This document shows, piece after piece, positions 54,851 through 64,000 of a DNA stretch of 64,000 bases (positions within the stretch are counted from its first letter, which is position 1; every line of letters starts with the position of its first letter). Under the pieces are notes generated by a model. That model had not been told where the DNA came from. It saw only the letters and a program-made list of their open reading frames with translations, and searched no databases. This stretch comes from Deinococcus sp. AJ005 (GTDB lineage: Bacteria > Deinococcota > Deinococci > Deinococcales > Deinococcaceae). The DNA is taken from the NCBI RefSeq assembly GCF_009017495.1, contig NZ_CP044990.1:2189001-2253000 (forward strand). Direction: 5' to 3'. The position numbers and the translations under genes are program-made.

Positions 54851-54877
54851 GTCTTTGTTGCTGACTGGAGGTCCACT

Positions 54878-55525
54878 ATGAAATCACCTGTCTGGTCCCG
54901 CCCCGCCCACTTGCTGACCGCCCCGCTGGCCCTGGCTGCCGTGGCGCTGGCGGCTGGCCCGTACACCGTCCAGTGGAACGGGAAGACCGTTTCCGGCGAC
55001 GCCATCATGCAGGGCGGCAAAACCTATGTCAGCGCCGAGGCCCTTAAAAATGCAGGCATCGGCGTGAGCGTCAGGGGCAACGTGGTCAGTCTGGCTCCCA
55101 TCGGCGGCGCAAATGAAGTCGGGGCCGTCGAGGGCTGCCTGAATCAGCAACTGTTCAACGGCGTGTGGCGCTTCAAGGTACTGTCGGTGGTGCAGAGCGG
55201 GCCGCTGTGGCGACTGAAGGTGGAAATGAAATTCGGCAGTGCCACGGGCGGTTACAGCACCAGCGGCACGGGCATCCTGGGCTACAACCTGCAAATGGAA
55301 AGCGGCAAAGTGATTCCCGTGAACAACAGCGTGCTGGAATTGCGCGACAGGGCTTTCATTCCCGGTGAGGGCTTCACGACGACGCTGGACTTTGAGGCGG
55401 GTGCGGGCGACGGTAAACCCAGGAAGCTGGTGGTCCCCGTCGATCCGCAGGGCATCGCCAGCACCAGCCTGAACTACTCAGTCAAAGACCCGTCGTTCCG
55501 GGTGGACCTGACCTGCAAGAAATAA
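54878..55525 (+). CDS. exported protein with copper-amine-oxidase-like N domain
   Basis: The product is 215 residues. The signal peptide ends near ALAAG, then a short stalk-type domain (VSGDAIMQGGKTYVSAEALK, GIGVSVRGNVVSLAP) like the copper amine oxidase N-terminal domain of secreted proteins, and a C-terminal beta-rich domain. GGAGG lies 6 nt before the chosen ATG. The role is unknown. Confidence 0.77.
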   Translation: MKSPVWSRPAHLLTAPLALAAVALAAGPYTVQWNGKTVSGDAIMQGGKTYVSAEALKNAGIGVSVRGNVVSLAPIGGANEVGAVEGCLNQQLFNGVWRFKVLSVVQSGPLWRLKVEMKFGSATGGYSTSGTGILGYNLQMESGKVIPVNNSVLELRDRAFIPGEGFTTTLDFEAGAGDGKPRKLVVPVDPQGIASTSLNYSVKDPSFRVDLTCKK

Positions 55526-55529
55526 CAGC

Positions 55530-56609
55530 CTACCGGGCCACCAGCCACGTCTGGGTCTTCGTCTCTAGGTCTGAAAAAGAGTCAAAGCCCAGTGCCTGTG
55601 CCGCTCCGTCCGCCTCACCAGTCTCCGCAAAAGCCAGTGCCAGACGCATCGGGACGTCTTTGCCACAGGTATCGGCCAGAAATTCGACAAGGCCCAGGCC
55701 CTGCGCGTAGACGTACTTCCACTGGCTTTCGGGAACGGCGTTGAAGTCGGCCAGTTCAAAGAGCGGTACCCAGTCTGCCTTGGCATATCCAGCCACGCGA
55801 CCACGGCGGCTCTCGGCGGCTCCTGGCGTCCAGTACGCCCTTGAGACGAAATCGGCCAGCCCCTCGTGCAACCACCAGGGAATGCGCTTGTCTTTCCCCT
55901 CGCCTGCCGCCGCCGAGACGCTCAGGTGCGTGAATTCGTGAGACAGCACGCGCAACAGTTCCTGATCGGGATTCGCGCCGCCCGGCAACACCAGCTTGAT
56001 CGCCTCGCCCGGCTCGTTCCAGCCGCCGACGGGTTGCAGCGACAGGGCGACGCTGGCGCTGAGGACCGCCATATCGGGGTAAACCTTGACGGTGGCGGCG
56101 TCTGGCACTTCCATACCCAATGTGTCACGCACGCGGACAGCGGCCTGTGAGAGCAATGGCGCGATGATGGCGGCCCGCTCTGGAAGACCCGGCATGTCCA
56201 GCGCCAGCAGCGAATATTTTCCGGCGGGCAAGGCTTGTAGAGATTCGCCGCCGTAGCGCCAGACCTCGCCCACTTTGAACAGCGTGACCGGCAGCAACAC
56301 CCGCGACATCTGCCCAGGTACGCGCTCCCAGCTCAGGCTCAGGCGGGCGCTGGCCTGTGGGCCATCCAACCTGATCCCGGAAAAGAGGTACGTGGCGGTG
56401 GGCTGCGGCACCCGTCCCAGATCGGCGGCAAAATTGGGGCCTTCCACCGCGAACGTGCCCTCTGCGTGCAGCAGTCTCTGGTAGCCGGAAGCGTCCCCGG
56501 CCCGCGCGGCAGCTTGCAGTGCCCCGGCCAGCGCTTCGGGCGTGGTCTGGGCAAAAGCCGTCTGGACACAGGCCAGTGAGATCAGCAGGACAAGAAGCAG
56601 CAGGCGCAT
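55530..56609 (-). CDS. exported HExxH peptidase (peptidase MA-like)
   Basis: The product is 359 residues. A signal peptide (ending AFAQ) is followed by an N-terminal domain and a metallopeptidase domain with HEFTH (zinc-binding) and IPWWLHEGLADFVSRAYW, where the Glu of HEGLAD is the third ligand in gluzincins of the MA family. It probably acts in the periplasm; the substrate is unknown. TACCCT lies 5 nt before the ATG at 56609. Confidence 0.88.
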   Translation of the reverse strand: MRLLLLVLLISLACVQTAFAQTTPEALAGALQAAARAGDASGYQRLLHAEGTFAVEGPNFAADLGRVPQPTATYLFSGIRLDGPQASARLSLSWERVPGQMSRVLLPVTLFKVGEVWRYGGESLQALPAGKYSLLALDMPGLPERAAIIAPLLSQAAVRVRDTLGMEVPDAATVKVYPDMAVLSASVALSLQPVGGWNEPGEAIKLVLPGGANPDQELLRVLSHEFTHLSVSAAAGEGKDKRIPWWLHEGLADFVSRAYWTPGAAESRRGRVAGYAKADWVPLFELADFNAVPESQWKYVYAQGLGLVEFLADTCGKDVPMRLALAFAETGEADGAAQALGFDSFSDLETKTQTWLVAR

Positions 56610-56670
56610 CCGCTCAGGGTAGCGGGAAAGGCAGCGTGGCGGACCAGCACCGCTTCCTGCACGCCACGCG

Positions 56671-56771
56671 CGGAACCCGTCTCTCTTCTCCCCGCGTCCA
56701 CTCGGATCAACCCGTCCTCGAATCAACCCGCTTTTGCAACAGATTTCATCGAAGCTGGTGTCAGTTGATCA
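56671..56771. repeat. dispersed repeat, copy B
   Basis: It shares CGCGTCCACTCGGAT (56693-56707), TTTTGCAACAG and GTGTCAG..GATCA with copy A at 26891-26970, in the same order and orientation. The stop codon of the DUF1634 gene (56761-56763) occupies the same place in the GTGTCAG block as the stop in copy A. Confidence 0.65.
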
Positions 56772-57027
56772 ATTGCTTGACGAAGAAGACTGCCACCAGT
56801 CCCGCCAGGGCCAGCAATGCAGCCACACTCAGGCGGCGGTCCCTGTTCCAGGCAGTCACCGCCACCCATAGCGCCGCCAGCACCGGCACCGCGCCGATCC
56901 AGGCCACGCCCACGGCAGCCAGTCCAGGGAACAGCACGCCCACCGCCAGCAGCGCCACGCCCACCCAGAATCCGGCGGGATACAGCCAGGACGGCAGGCC
57001 CGCAATTTCGGCAGATTTGTCGGTCAC
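56761..57027 (-). CDS. DUF1634 membrane protein
   Basis: The product is 88 residues with three hydrophobic segments ([54 protein letters not shown]). DUF1634 genes commonly accompany TauE/SafE exporters, and this one is coupled to such a gene by GTGA overlap (57024-57027), which fixes the GTG start. It may be an accessory subunit. Its stop lies in the repeat. Confidence 0.85.
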   Translation of the reverse strand: MTDKSAEIAGLPSWLYPAGFWVGVALLAVGVLFPGLAAVGVAWIGAVPVLAALWVAVTAWNRDRRLSVAALLALAGLVAVFFVKQLIN

Positions 57028-57791
57028 GCGCTCCCCCAGTACTTCCACAGCAACTGAATGGCGGTAAAGATCAGCAACAGGCTGAAGACCAGCTTCAATC
57101 GGTCAGCGGGAATGCGGCTCTGTAATCCAGCCCCCGCCCGCGCGCCGATCAACACGCCCAGCGCCACTCCACCGGCCAGCCGCAGGTCCAGCAGCCCCCC
57201 GGCCTGATACACCAGCGCGTTGCCCACGGCAGTCAGGCCCATGATAAAGGTACTGGTGGCAATCGCCTCGCGGATCGGGACCCCGGCCATCAGGTTCAGG
57301 ACCGGGACCTGCACGGTGCCGCCGCCGATGCCCAGCAGGCCGCTCATGATTCCGGCGAAGGTCATGGCGGGGGTCACCAGTCGGCTGGGTTCACGTTCGG
57401 CCTCTACCCGCTTCAATCCGCGCAGCAGGTTGTAAGAGGAGTACAGCAGCAGCAAAGCGAACACGGTGGCCACCGCCCGCGCGGGCAGCACCAGGCCCAG
57501 GAAGCTGCCCACCGCGCCGCCCGCAATGGTGTACGGCGAGAGCAGGTAGCCGGTGCGGGCGCGCACCAGACCGCGTTGCAGATACGCGGCAGCCCCGGAA
57601 AGGCCCACCGCCAGCACCCCGATCTGGCTGATCGCCACGGCCTGCCCGATGGTCACGGCATGCCCGAAGCGCGGCAGCACGAATTCCAGGGCGGGCACCA
57701 CCACCACGCCGCCCCCCAGGCCCAGGATCGCGCCCAGCACCCCAGCCAGCAGGCCCACACCGATCATGGCCAGCGTCAACGCGGAAATCAA
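57024..57791 (-). CDS. TauE/SafE (TSUP) family exporter
   Basis: The product is 255 residues with about eight hydrophobic segments and the two Gly-rich family motifs: [12 protein letters not shown] near the N-terminus and [15 protein letters not shown] in the second half. The family moves sulfite, sulfoacetate or other sulfur compounds. TTG start, since the domain needs these residues; an internal ATG would remove the first part of helix 1. Confidence 0.9.
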   Translation of the reverse strand: MISALTLAMIGVGLLAGVLGAILGLGGGVVVVPALEFVLPRFGHAVTIGQAVAISQIGVLAVGLSGAAAYLQRGLVRARTGYLLSPYTIAGGAVGSFLGLVLPARAVATVFALLLLYSSYNLLRGLKRVEAEREPSRLVTPAMTFAGIMSGLLGIGGGTVQVPVLNLMAGVPIREAIATSTFIMGLTAVGNALVYQAGGLLDLRLAGGVALGVLIGARAGAGLQSRIPADRLKLVFSLLLIFTAIQLLWKYWGSA

Positions 57792-57926
57792 GGTTGCATC
57801 ACGGCCCAGAGGCTAACACGGCGGGAGGGCCAGGAGTCCTGTCTGTCCGTCCTGAAGTCTGCCGCGCCGCTCCCGCTGACGGGTTGGACCCCCGGCGGAC
57901 AGTTGACTCCGGCCTGCTGTGGCAGC

Positions 57927-58304
57927 ATGGAGGATGTGAACCCTACTTTTCTCCCCCGCACCGCCCTGATCACGGGTCTGATCATCGGCGCGCTGAACAT
58001 CGTCTTCGGTGGCGTGGAATACGGCTTTGCCAACCTGCCCATCTGGTTTTATCTGGTGCAACTGCTGCTGATTCCAGCCATGCTGGTGCCGATGTTCTAC
58101 TTTCCGCAGGCCGCCGTCGCGCGCGATTTTCTGCGCCGGGCCGCCTACTTTGCCATGGGCTGGGCCGTCCCCTTTGCCATCTACAAGTTCTCGCTGGACG
58201 TGCTGAGTCCCAATTTCAGCCCCGCCGCCTCGCTGCTCAGCTACCTTGTCGTGATCGCCGCCTTCTCGCTGATCATGGCCGCCGTCCGCAAACCCATCAA
58301 ATAA
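57927..58304 (+). CDS. small integral membrane protein
   Basis: The product is 125 residues with four hydrophobic segments (ALITGLIIGALNIVFG, IWFYLVQLLLIPAMLVPMF, FAMGWAVPFAIYKF, LLSYLVVIAAFSLIMAAV). No known domain. The ATG at 57927 is preferred; a GTG at 57936 is possible. It is divergent from the TauE gene. Confidence 0.68.
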   Translation: MEDVNPTFLPRTALITGLIIGALNIVFGGVEYGFANLPIWFYLVQLLLIPAMLVPMFYFPQAAVARDFLRRAAYFAMGWAVPFAIYKFSLDVLSPNFSPAASLLSYLVVIAAFSLIMAAVRKPIK

Positions 58305-58320
58305 ACCGTCTTCAAAAGTA

Positions 58321-58354
58321 AGCGTGGGCCAGAGAAAAACTTCTGGCCCACGCT
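58321..58354. terminator. bidirectional terminator
   Basis: A perfect 13-bp stem (AGCGTGGGCCAGA and TCTGGCCCACGCT) lies between convergent genes. On the minus strand TTACTTTTG follows, weak but T-rich. Confidence 0.72.
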
Positions 58355-58371
58355 CATATGTTGTTTCCAGC

Positions 58372-60066
58372 TCAGCCCGGCCCTACCTCGTACACAGCCT
58401 GCCAGGGCTTGTAGACCGTGCTGGTCTTATCGGTCCGCACGCCACTGGCATCCTTGATGGTGCGGGTGATGTAGAGGTTGTAGCCGTCCGCTGCCCAGTC
58501 CACCTGTTTGCTGGTGCCGGGGCGCAGGTTCGGATTGACCACGTATTTGGGGGCAGGGTGCGCCGTGCGAGACAGGATCACGGCGGGGCTGACCGTCACG
58601 GTACGCGCCTGCTTGATGCCCCAGACCTGCACTTCCAGTCGGCTGGCCGCGTCATTGTTGATGGTCTTGATCAGCAGCGGGCCGCCCGTGTCGTTGCCAA
58701 ATTTGAGGTCCAGGCCCGGATCGTAGACGGCGGCTTCAAAGCCCACCTGCGGCTCGTAGTAGCCCACGCGGTAGCTGTGCTGGTTGCGTTCCTCGACAGG
58801 CAGCCCCGCGCCGTACATCGCGCGGAACACTGTGGTGCTGACCTGACACACGCCACCTCCCAGACCGTCCACCGTCCGCCCATCCGCGATGATCAGGCCA
58901 CCCACGAAGCCGTTCCCCTCAGTGATGCCCCCCAGATTGGCCAGAAAGCTGAAGGTGCCGCCCGCCGGAACCACCGCACCGTTGATCTTGGCGGCGGCGT
59001 TGGCGACATTGGTGCGGCGCTCGGGGCTGCTGTGGTAGTAGGTGCTGACTCCCGTGTGGATCAGGGTCAGCTTGCTGGCGTCAGGCAGTTGTGCGGCGGT
59101 CAGGACCGGACGGACCTTCTTGGAGGCGAGAACCACGCTGGATTTGGACGGGTCCAGCACGCCCGTCTGGAAGGCCGCGTAGGCCGAGGTCTGGGTCACG
59201 CGCCCGGCCTGTTCGGGTACCTTGACCAGAGCGCTGCCTTTGAAGGCGAAGCGGGCATTCTGTGCGGGCTGATCGATCACACCCGTCAGCAGCGCGAAGG
59301 CGCGTTTCATGGCCGGCTCGTCTGCCACGATCCCCTGCGGCCTGACCCAGTACAGGTTGGCGACTTGCAGCGGGGTCAGCACACCCTTGCGCGTGGTTCC
59401 GTCCAGCGTGACGCCGAAAGGCCGCATCAGCGCATTGCCCTGATCGGCGTAGTTCTGGAGGGCCTCGGCGGTGTACTGCGCCTCCCACTCCTTCACTGGA
59501 ATCTGAATGCTGGTGGCGGTGGGCGTGGCCGCGTAGGTGCTGGCAGCGGTGGCCGCATCGTACTGGCGACCCGGCGCGTCTTTGGCTGTCACGGCGTACT
59601 TCAGGGTTGTCTTGTTAAAAGCCACGGCAGCGTTCTTCGGCTGCACGTTCAGGTTGGCAGTGAGGCTGGACAGGGCGGCCTTGGCCACAGCAGGATCGAC
59701 AGCGGCGATCAGCGGAAAGTTCTGCGGCTGCTCCTGACCGACCATACCCTTGACGCGCTCCACCAGGGTGCGGGCCGCACTGACCTTCTCGGCGGCGGCC
59801 ACACTGGTTGCGGCGTCGGCGTGCCAGCCGAGCTGATCGGCCCCCAGGGTCCAGGTCTGCGGCCCAGCCGCGACCGTGACCTGCGGGGCGGCAGCGGCGC
59901 GTTCACCGAGAGCCGCAATAGCCTGCTGCGGCGTCAGGCCGCCCACATCCACCCCGGCCACGCTCAGGCCCGGCGCGAGTTTTTCATCGGAACTTGCCGC
60001 AACGCCCATGGCCAGCGCCCCACCCAGGAGCGCCACCATCGGTATACCCACTAACCAGAACTTCAC
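58372..60066 (-). CDS. VanW family protein with peptidoglycan-binding-like domains
   Basis: The product is 564 residues. An N-terminal membrane anchor or signal (MKFWLVGIPMVALLGGALAMG) is followed by PG_binding_4-like segments and a VanW domain with GGTFSFLANLGGITEGNGF and the hallmark DGLGGGVCQVSTTVF. VanW was first seen in vancomycin-resistance clusters, but its role is unsolved; it is probably linked to the cell wall. GTG start with TACACT (60074-60079) 7 nt upstream. Confidence 0.92.
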   Translation of the reverse strand: MKFWLVGIPMVALLGGALAMGVAASSDEKLAPGLSVAGVDVGGLTPQQAIAALGERAAAAPQVTVAAGPQTWTLGADQLGWHADAATSVAAAEKVSAARTLVERVKGMVGQEQPQNFPLIAAVDPAVAKAALSSLTANLNVQPKNAAVAFNKTTLKYAVTAKDAPGRQYDAATAASTYAATPTATSIQIPVKEWEAQYTAEALQNYADQGNALMRPFGVTLDGTTRKGVLTPLQVANLYWVRPQGIVADEPAMKRAFALLTGVIDQPAQNARFAFKGSALVKVPEQAGRVTQTSAYAAFQTGVLDPSKSSVVLASKKVRPVLTAAQLPDASKLTLIHTGVSTYYHSSPERRTNVANAAAKINGAVVPAGGTFSFLANLGGITEGNGFVGGLIIADGRTVDGLGGGVCQVSTTVFRAMYGAGLPVEERNQHSYRVGYYEPQVGFEAAVYDPGLDLKFGNDTGGPLLIKTINNDAASRLEVQVWGIKQARTVTVSPAVILSRTAHPAPKYVVNPNLRPGTSKQVDWAADGYNLYITRTIKDASGVRTDKTSTVYKPWQAVYEVGPG

Positions 60067-60167
60067 GCCTCACAGTGTAAGGAAGTTCACCCCCACAATT
60101 TGAGGGATTTCCACACTCTGTCGCGTTTTCCGGCTGTATTGCGCCCCTGTTCGCCCTACACGGACAT

Positions 60168-60209
60168 CAAAAAAGGCTGGAGGCCAGTCCGCAGACCCGC
60201 CTCCAGCCT
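60168..60209 (-). terminator. terminator of the aminotransferase gene
   Basis: A perfect 11-bp stem (AGGCTGGAGGC/GCCTCCAGCCT) is followed on the minus strand by TTTTTT. Confidence 0.88.
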
Positions 60210-60224
60210 CATTAACAGATGAGG

Positions 60225-61550
<1,326 letters not shown>

Positions 61551-61636
61551 AAAATCCTCCGTGTGCCTTCAGTGTAGGCGTCGTCAATGGGAAAGTCGGT
61601 AAGGTGTCCAGCCTATCGGTCAGAGGAAGCCACAGG

Positions 61637-62515
61637 TCAGGCCGGGGCAGGCTGGCGGGGGCGTCTGGACCGCAGATTCAGCAGCGCCAGCCCGGCCAGG
61701 ATCACGCCCACACCAACCACCGAGAGCAGGCCCACCCGCTCCCCGGCCACCGCCCCCCAGAACAGCCCCCAGACGGGCAGCAGATAGGTGACGGCGGTGA
61801 CCTGCGTGCTGGACACGCGCGCGAGTAGGCCGTAGTAGAGCAGGTAGGCAAAACCGCTGCCGAACACGCCCAGAAACAGCATGGACAGCACAGCCTGTGA
61901 AGTCAGCGCGGACGGCACGGGGCCGAGCAGTGCGGCGGGCAGCAGCATCAGCCCGGCCAGCGACAGTTGGGTGGTCGCCAGCCCCACCGGATTCTGGCCA
62001 CCCAGCGTGCGTTTGGCCACCACCGTCGCCAGCGCATACCCCAACCCCGCTGCCGCCAACACGCCCACGCCCAGCGCCGAGGCATGGCCGCCGCTCAGCC
62101 CTCCTGCCACGGTCAGGCCCACACCGCCCAGACCCAGCAGCACGCTCAGGATCACGCGGGCGCTGGGAGCAATCTCGCGCACGCCCAAGCTGATCATCAG
62201 CGTGAACAGCGGCGTGGTGGCGTTCAGGATGGCCGCAATGTTGCTGGACACGGTCTGCTCACCCCAGGCGAAAAAGGTCCACGGCACTACGTTGTTGAAA
62301 AAGGCCACCAGCAGCAGCGGTCTCCACAGGCTGGCAGGAGGCAGGGTGTGGCGGCCCAACCGCAGCGCCATCCACAGCACCGCCGCACCGAACACGCACC
62401 GGAGCAGCGCCATCCACAGCGGCGGAAAGACCTCGCCGCCCCACTTGATCAGCAGAAACGAGATGCCCCACACGGCAGAGAGCAGAAAAAGCTGGAAGGC
62501 GTCCTGACGGGTCAC
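61637..62515 (-). CDS. EamA-family (DMT) transporter
   Basis: The product is 292 residues with ten hydrophobic segments in two EamA repeats (LLSAVWGISFLLIKWGGEVFP in the first, LLYYGLLARVSSTQVTAVTY in the second). It probably exports or imports a small metabolite. GTG start, coupled by GTGA to the PNPOx-like gene upstream (62512-62515). Confidence 0.91.
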   Translation of the reverse strand: MTRQDAFQLFLLSAVWGISFLLIKWGGEVFPPLWMALLRCVFGAAVLWMALRLGRHTLPPASLWRPLLLVAFFNNVVPWTFFAWGEQTVSSNIAAILNATTPLFTLMISLGVREIAPSARVILSVLLGLGGVGLTVAGGLSGGHASALGVGVLAAAGLGYALATVVAKRTLGGQNPVGLATTQLSLAGLMLLPAALLGPVPSALTSQAVLSMLFLGVFGSGFAYLLYYGLLARVSSTQVTAVTYLLPVWGLFWGAVAGERVGLLSVVGVGVILAGLALLNLRSRRPRQPAPA

Positions 62516-63168
62516 GGCCTGACTCTAGCGGGATCGGGCACGGCAGGGTTGGGAATGGCAGGACGCAGGCGGGCCAGTTCCGGCGTCAGAGCGGGCCAGT
62601 CTTCGGTCTGATCAGTCATGGGCTGCCAGTTTTCCTTGCCACTCCAGCGTTCCACCGCCAGCGAGTAGACACTGGTGCACGCCAGATCGGCGTCCAGAAT
62701 CGGGCGGGTCTGCTGGCCGATCCGCAGGTCAGGAAATAACCTTTCGGAGAGAACGCGCAAAGCCTCACGGGCTTCCTCCCGGTCTGTCAGGAGGCGGGCT
62801 GTGCCAAAGGCCACGGCGCTACGGTACTGCACACTCAGTTCCAGCGGATTGTTGCTGGGCAGCAGACACCCGATTTCCGTGGCCTCGAAGGTGGTGGGGT
62901 GGCCCAGGTGTTGACTCTGGCCCACATTCGCCCACAGCCGCCCAGTGATGTTGGTGTGGTACACGATGTCGTGCGCTTCGGGACGGTAGGCGAAGGCCAG
63001 CGTGGTGATGAAGGGGAAAGGCTGCCCGTCCTCCGACTGCCAGACGGTGGCCACCCGTCCGATGCCCACGCGGGCCAGCAATTCCTGAATCCAGGCGTCG
63101 TCGCGGCGATTCTGCGGGCGGCGGCTGACGGACGGGTCACGCTGCTGGGGATCGTAGAAATCGGTCAC
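62512..63168 (-). CDS. pyridoxamine 5'-phosphate oxidase family (FMN-binding) protein
   Basis: The product is 218 residues: a split-barrel flavin-binding domain like NimA (WIQELLARVGIGRVATVW, ITTLAFAYRPEAHDIVYHTN, GHPTTFEATEIGCLLP, SVQYRSAVAFGTARLL). It may reduce a small molecule. GTG start, coupled by GTGA overlap to the GNAT gene upstream and to the EamA gene downstream; the longer frame lies inside the GNAT gene. Confidence 0.88.
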   Translation of the reverse strand: MTDFYDPQQRDPSVSRRPQNRRDDAWIQELLARVGIGRVATVWQSEDGQPFPFITTLAFAYRPEAHDIVYHTNITGRLWANVGQSQHLGHPTTFEATEIGCLLPSNNPLELSVQYRSAVAFGTARLLTDREEAREALRVLSERLFPDLRIGQQTRPILDADLACTSVYSLAVERWSGKENWQPMTDQTEDWPALTPELARLRPAIPNPAVPDPARVRP

Positions 63169-63611
63169 GGCAACTCTTTCGCAAAGTGATGTGCCGTGAT
63201 GTTCATACCGTGCTTGAGGTACTGACGGTGGGCGGTAAAGCGGGCCGGGCCAACGCCGGAATCGAGGTGCAGGGCAACGCAACCCAGATGCAACGCCTCG
63301 GCGTCCAGCCACTCCAGCAGCGCGCGGGCGTGACCCCTGCCCCGTGCGTCTGGCAGGGTGGACAGGTCATCCAGGTACAGGATTCGCCCATAAGCCAGCA
63401 TCTCCATCACGCGGTATCCGGCTACGGCGGCAGCGTCCGTGCGTCCCTTCTCGAACGCGCCCGCCAGTCGGTAGCCCTTGGCCTGGGTAGCGGCCAGATG
63501 TGCGGCAAAACTCGCCTCATTTTCAAGTGCGGGCGAGTGGGAACGCAATTCACGCAGGGCGGGCAGAGCCAGAGCAGCGTCAGCGGCGGAAATGGCGCGA
63601 ACATGGTTCAT
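63165..63611 (-). CDS. GNAT family acetyltransferase
   Basis: The product is 148 residues with the acetyl-CoA motif LYLDDLSTLPDARGRGHARALLEWL. It is the first gene of a three-gene coupled operon with the PNPOx-like and EamA genes, which suggests one pathway of small-molecule detoxification. Its -10 TAGTGT lies 6 nt before the ATG and shares bases with the -10 of the divergent regulator. Confidence 0.9.
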   Translation of the reverse strand: MNHVRAISAADAALALPALRELRSHSPALENEASFAAHLAATQAKGYRLAGAFEKGRTDAAAVAGYRVMEMLAYGRILYLDDLSTLPDARGRGHARALLEWLDAEALHLGCVALHLDSGVGPARFTAHRQYLKHGMNITAHHFAKELP

Positions 63612-63616
63612 TCCCC

Positions 63617-63623
63617 TACACTA
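63617..63623. promoter_or_regulatory. shared bidirectional -10, TACACTA
   Basis: Read forward it gives TACACT, 6 nt before the ATG at 63629; read in reverse it gives TAGTGT, 6 nt before the ATG at 63611. Only 17 bp separate the two start codons, so both -35 regions must lie within the opposite gene. Confidence 0.65.
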
Positions 63624-63628
63624 GCCCG

Positions 63629-64000
63629 ATGGTGGCCCCCCAAAAAGCTCCACTTCAGACCAAACAAAGCAGTCCACTCACGGGCGATCTGCCCATTGCG
63701 CTGAATCTGAAACGCGGCGTGGAGCAACCCCTGCACGCGCAACTGGCCGAACAGTTGCGGGCAGCGGCGCTGTCAGGGGCGTTGCCAGCGGGCCTGACCC
63801 TGCCCGGTTCACGCACGCTGGCCGCCGGACTGGGCGTGACGCGTGGAGTGGTGGCCGACGCCTACGCCGAACTGGTGGCCGACGGTACGCTGGAGACGGC
63901 GGTGGGACAGGGAACGCGCGTCTCGCTGGGCGCGGCACAGGCCAGAGCTGTGGGCGGCGGCGCACCCGGCTGGTTCGTGCCCCCGCAAGGTGCCCCCGTG
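63629..64000 (+). CDS. GntR/MocR-type regulator (3' part outside window)
   Basis: The frame is open to the window edge (124 codons). Residues 20-90 form a GntR winged helix (VEQPLHAQLAEQLRAAALSG, LPGSRTLAAGLGVTRGVVAD, YAELVADGTLETAVGQGTRV). A linker follows, the usual place before an aminotransferase-like domain in MocR/PdxR regulators. It is divergent from the GNAT-PNPOx-EamA operon and probably regulates it; PdxR often sits next to a PNPOx-like gene. Confidence 0.85.
   Translation, partial: MVAPQKAPLQTKQSSPLTGDLPIALNLKRGVEQPLHAQLAEQLRAAALSGALPAGLTLPGSRTLAAGLGVTRGVVADAYAELVADGTLETAVGQGTRVSLGAAQARAVGGGAPGWFVPPQGAPV

Overview
The window is a GC-rich chromosomal segment from a Deinococcus-like bacterium. 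Four things point there: (1) a PriA that lacks helicase motifs, the pseudohelicase state known from D. radiodurans; (2) an archaeal-type AspRS carrying the His and Pro associated with the non-discriminating D. radiodurans AspRS2; (3) many genes with a -10 hexamer (TANNNT) only 5-9 nt before the start codon, the leaderless pattern known in Deinococcus; (4) the overall gene content. No rRNA, tRNA, CRISPR array, prophage or insertion sequence was seen.

Layout. 1-2037: partial surE and an exported TPR protein. 2198-6318: a minus-strand operon (ABC ATPase, ABC permease, DUF1349 protein, DesK-like kinase, NarL-type regulator) with a 7-2-7 palindrome upstream. 6456-9734: NTP transferase, 7Fe-type ferredoxin, DEAD-box RNA helicase. 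9782-10494: VapBC. 10511-14339: ilvB-ilvN-ilvC behind a branched-chain leader-peptide attenuator. 14396-21870: PriA, a small basic protein, the asp23-nusB-folD-DUF212 operon, LigA. 22095-30832: BMP-type binding protein, FGase-like hydrolase, exported proteins, a Rid-like/nucleotidyltransferase pair, aldo/keto reductase, an MNT-HEPT fusion, AcpS, a HAD hydrolase. 31344-32699: a low-GC DUF262-HNH gene, the clearest foreign insert. 32826-43720: RNA methyltransferase, MocA-like and CoxG-like proteins, membrane proteins, a second ABC exporter, nucleotidyltransferase, DUF402 protein, U32/RlhA-like protein. 43913-46639: ankyrin protein, aspS behind an Asn/Asp leader, SlyD. 46800-54567: MoeA, an Ig-like lipoprotein, and a fatty-acid beta-oxidation cluster (fadB, hydrolase, a stop-interrupted gene, thiolase). 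54878-64000: exported proteins, TauE/DUF1634, VanW protein, a LysJ/ArgD-like aminotransferase with a Cys-rich insert, a three-gene coupled operon (GNAT, PNPOx-like, EamA), and a partial GntR/MocR-type regulator.

The most interesting point is the aspS leader. A 14-residue peptide with three alternating Asn-Asp pairs is followed by competing antiterminator and terminator hairpins, directly before a gene whose product probably makes both Asp-tRNA(Asp) and Asp-tRNA(Asn). I read it as attenuation that senses both charged tRNAs. Other points of note are the MNT-HEPT fusion, a 17-bp divergent intergenic region whose single TACACTA can act as the -10 in both directions, the Cys-rich insert in the aminotransferase, and a repeat whose end supplies the stop codon of two unrelated genes.
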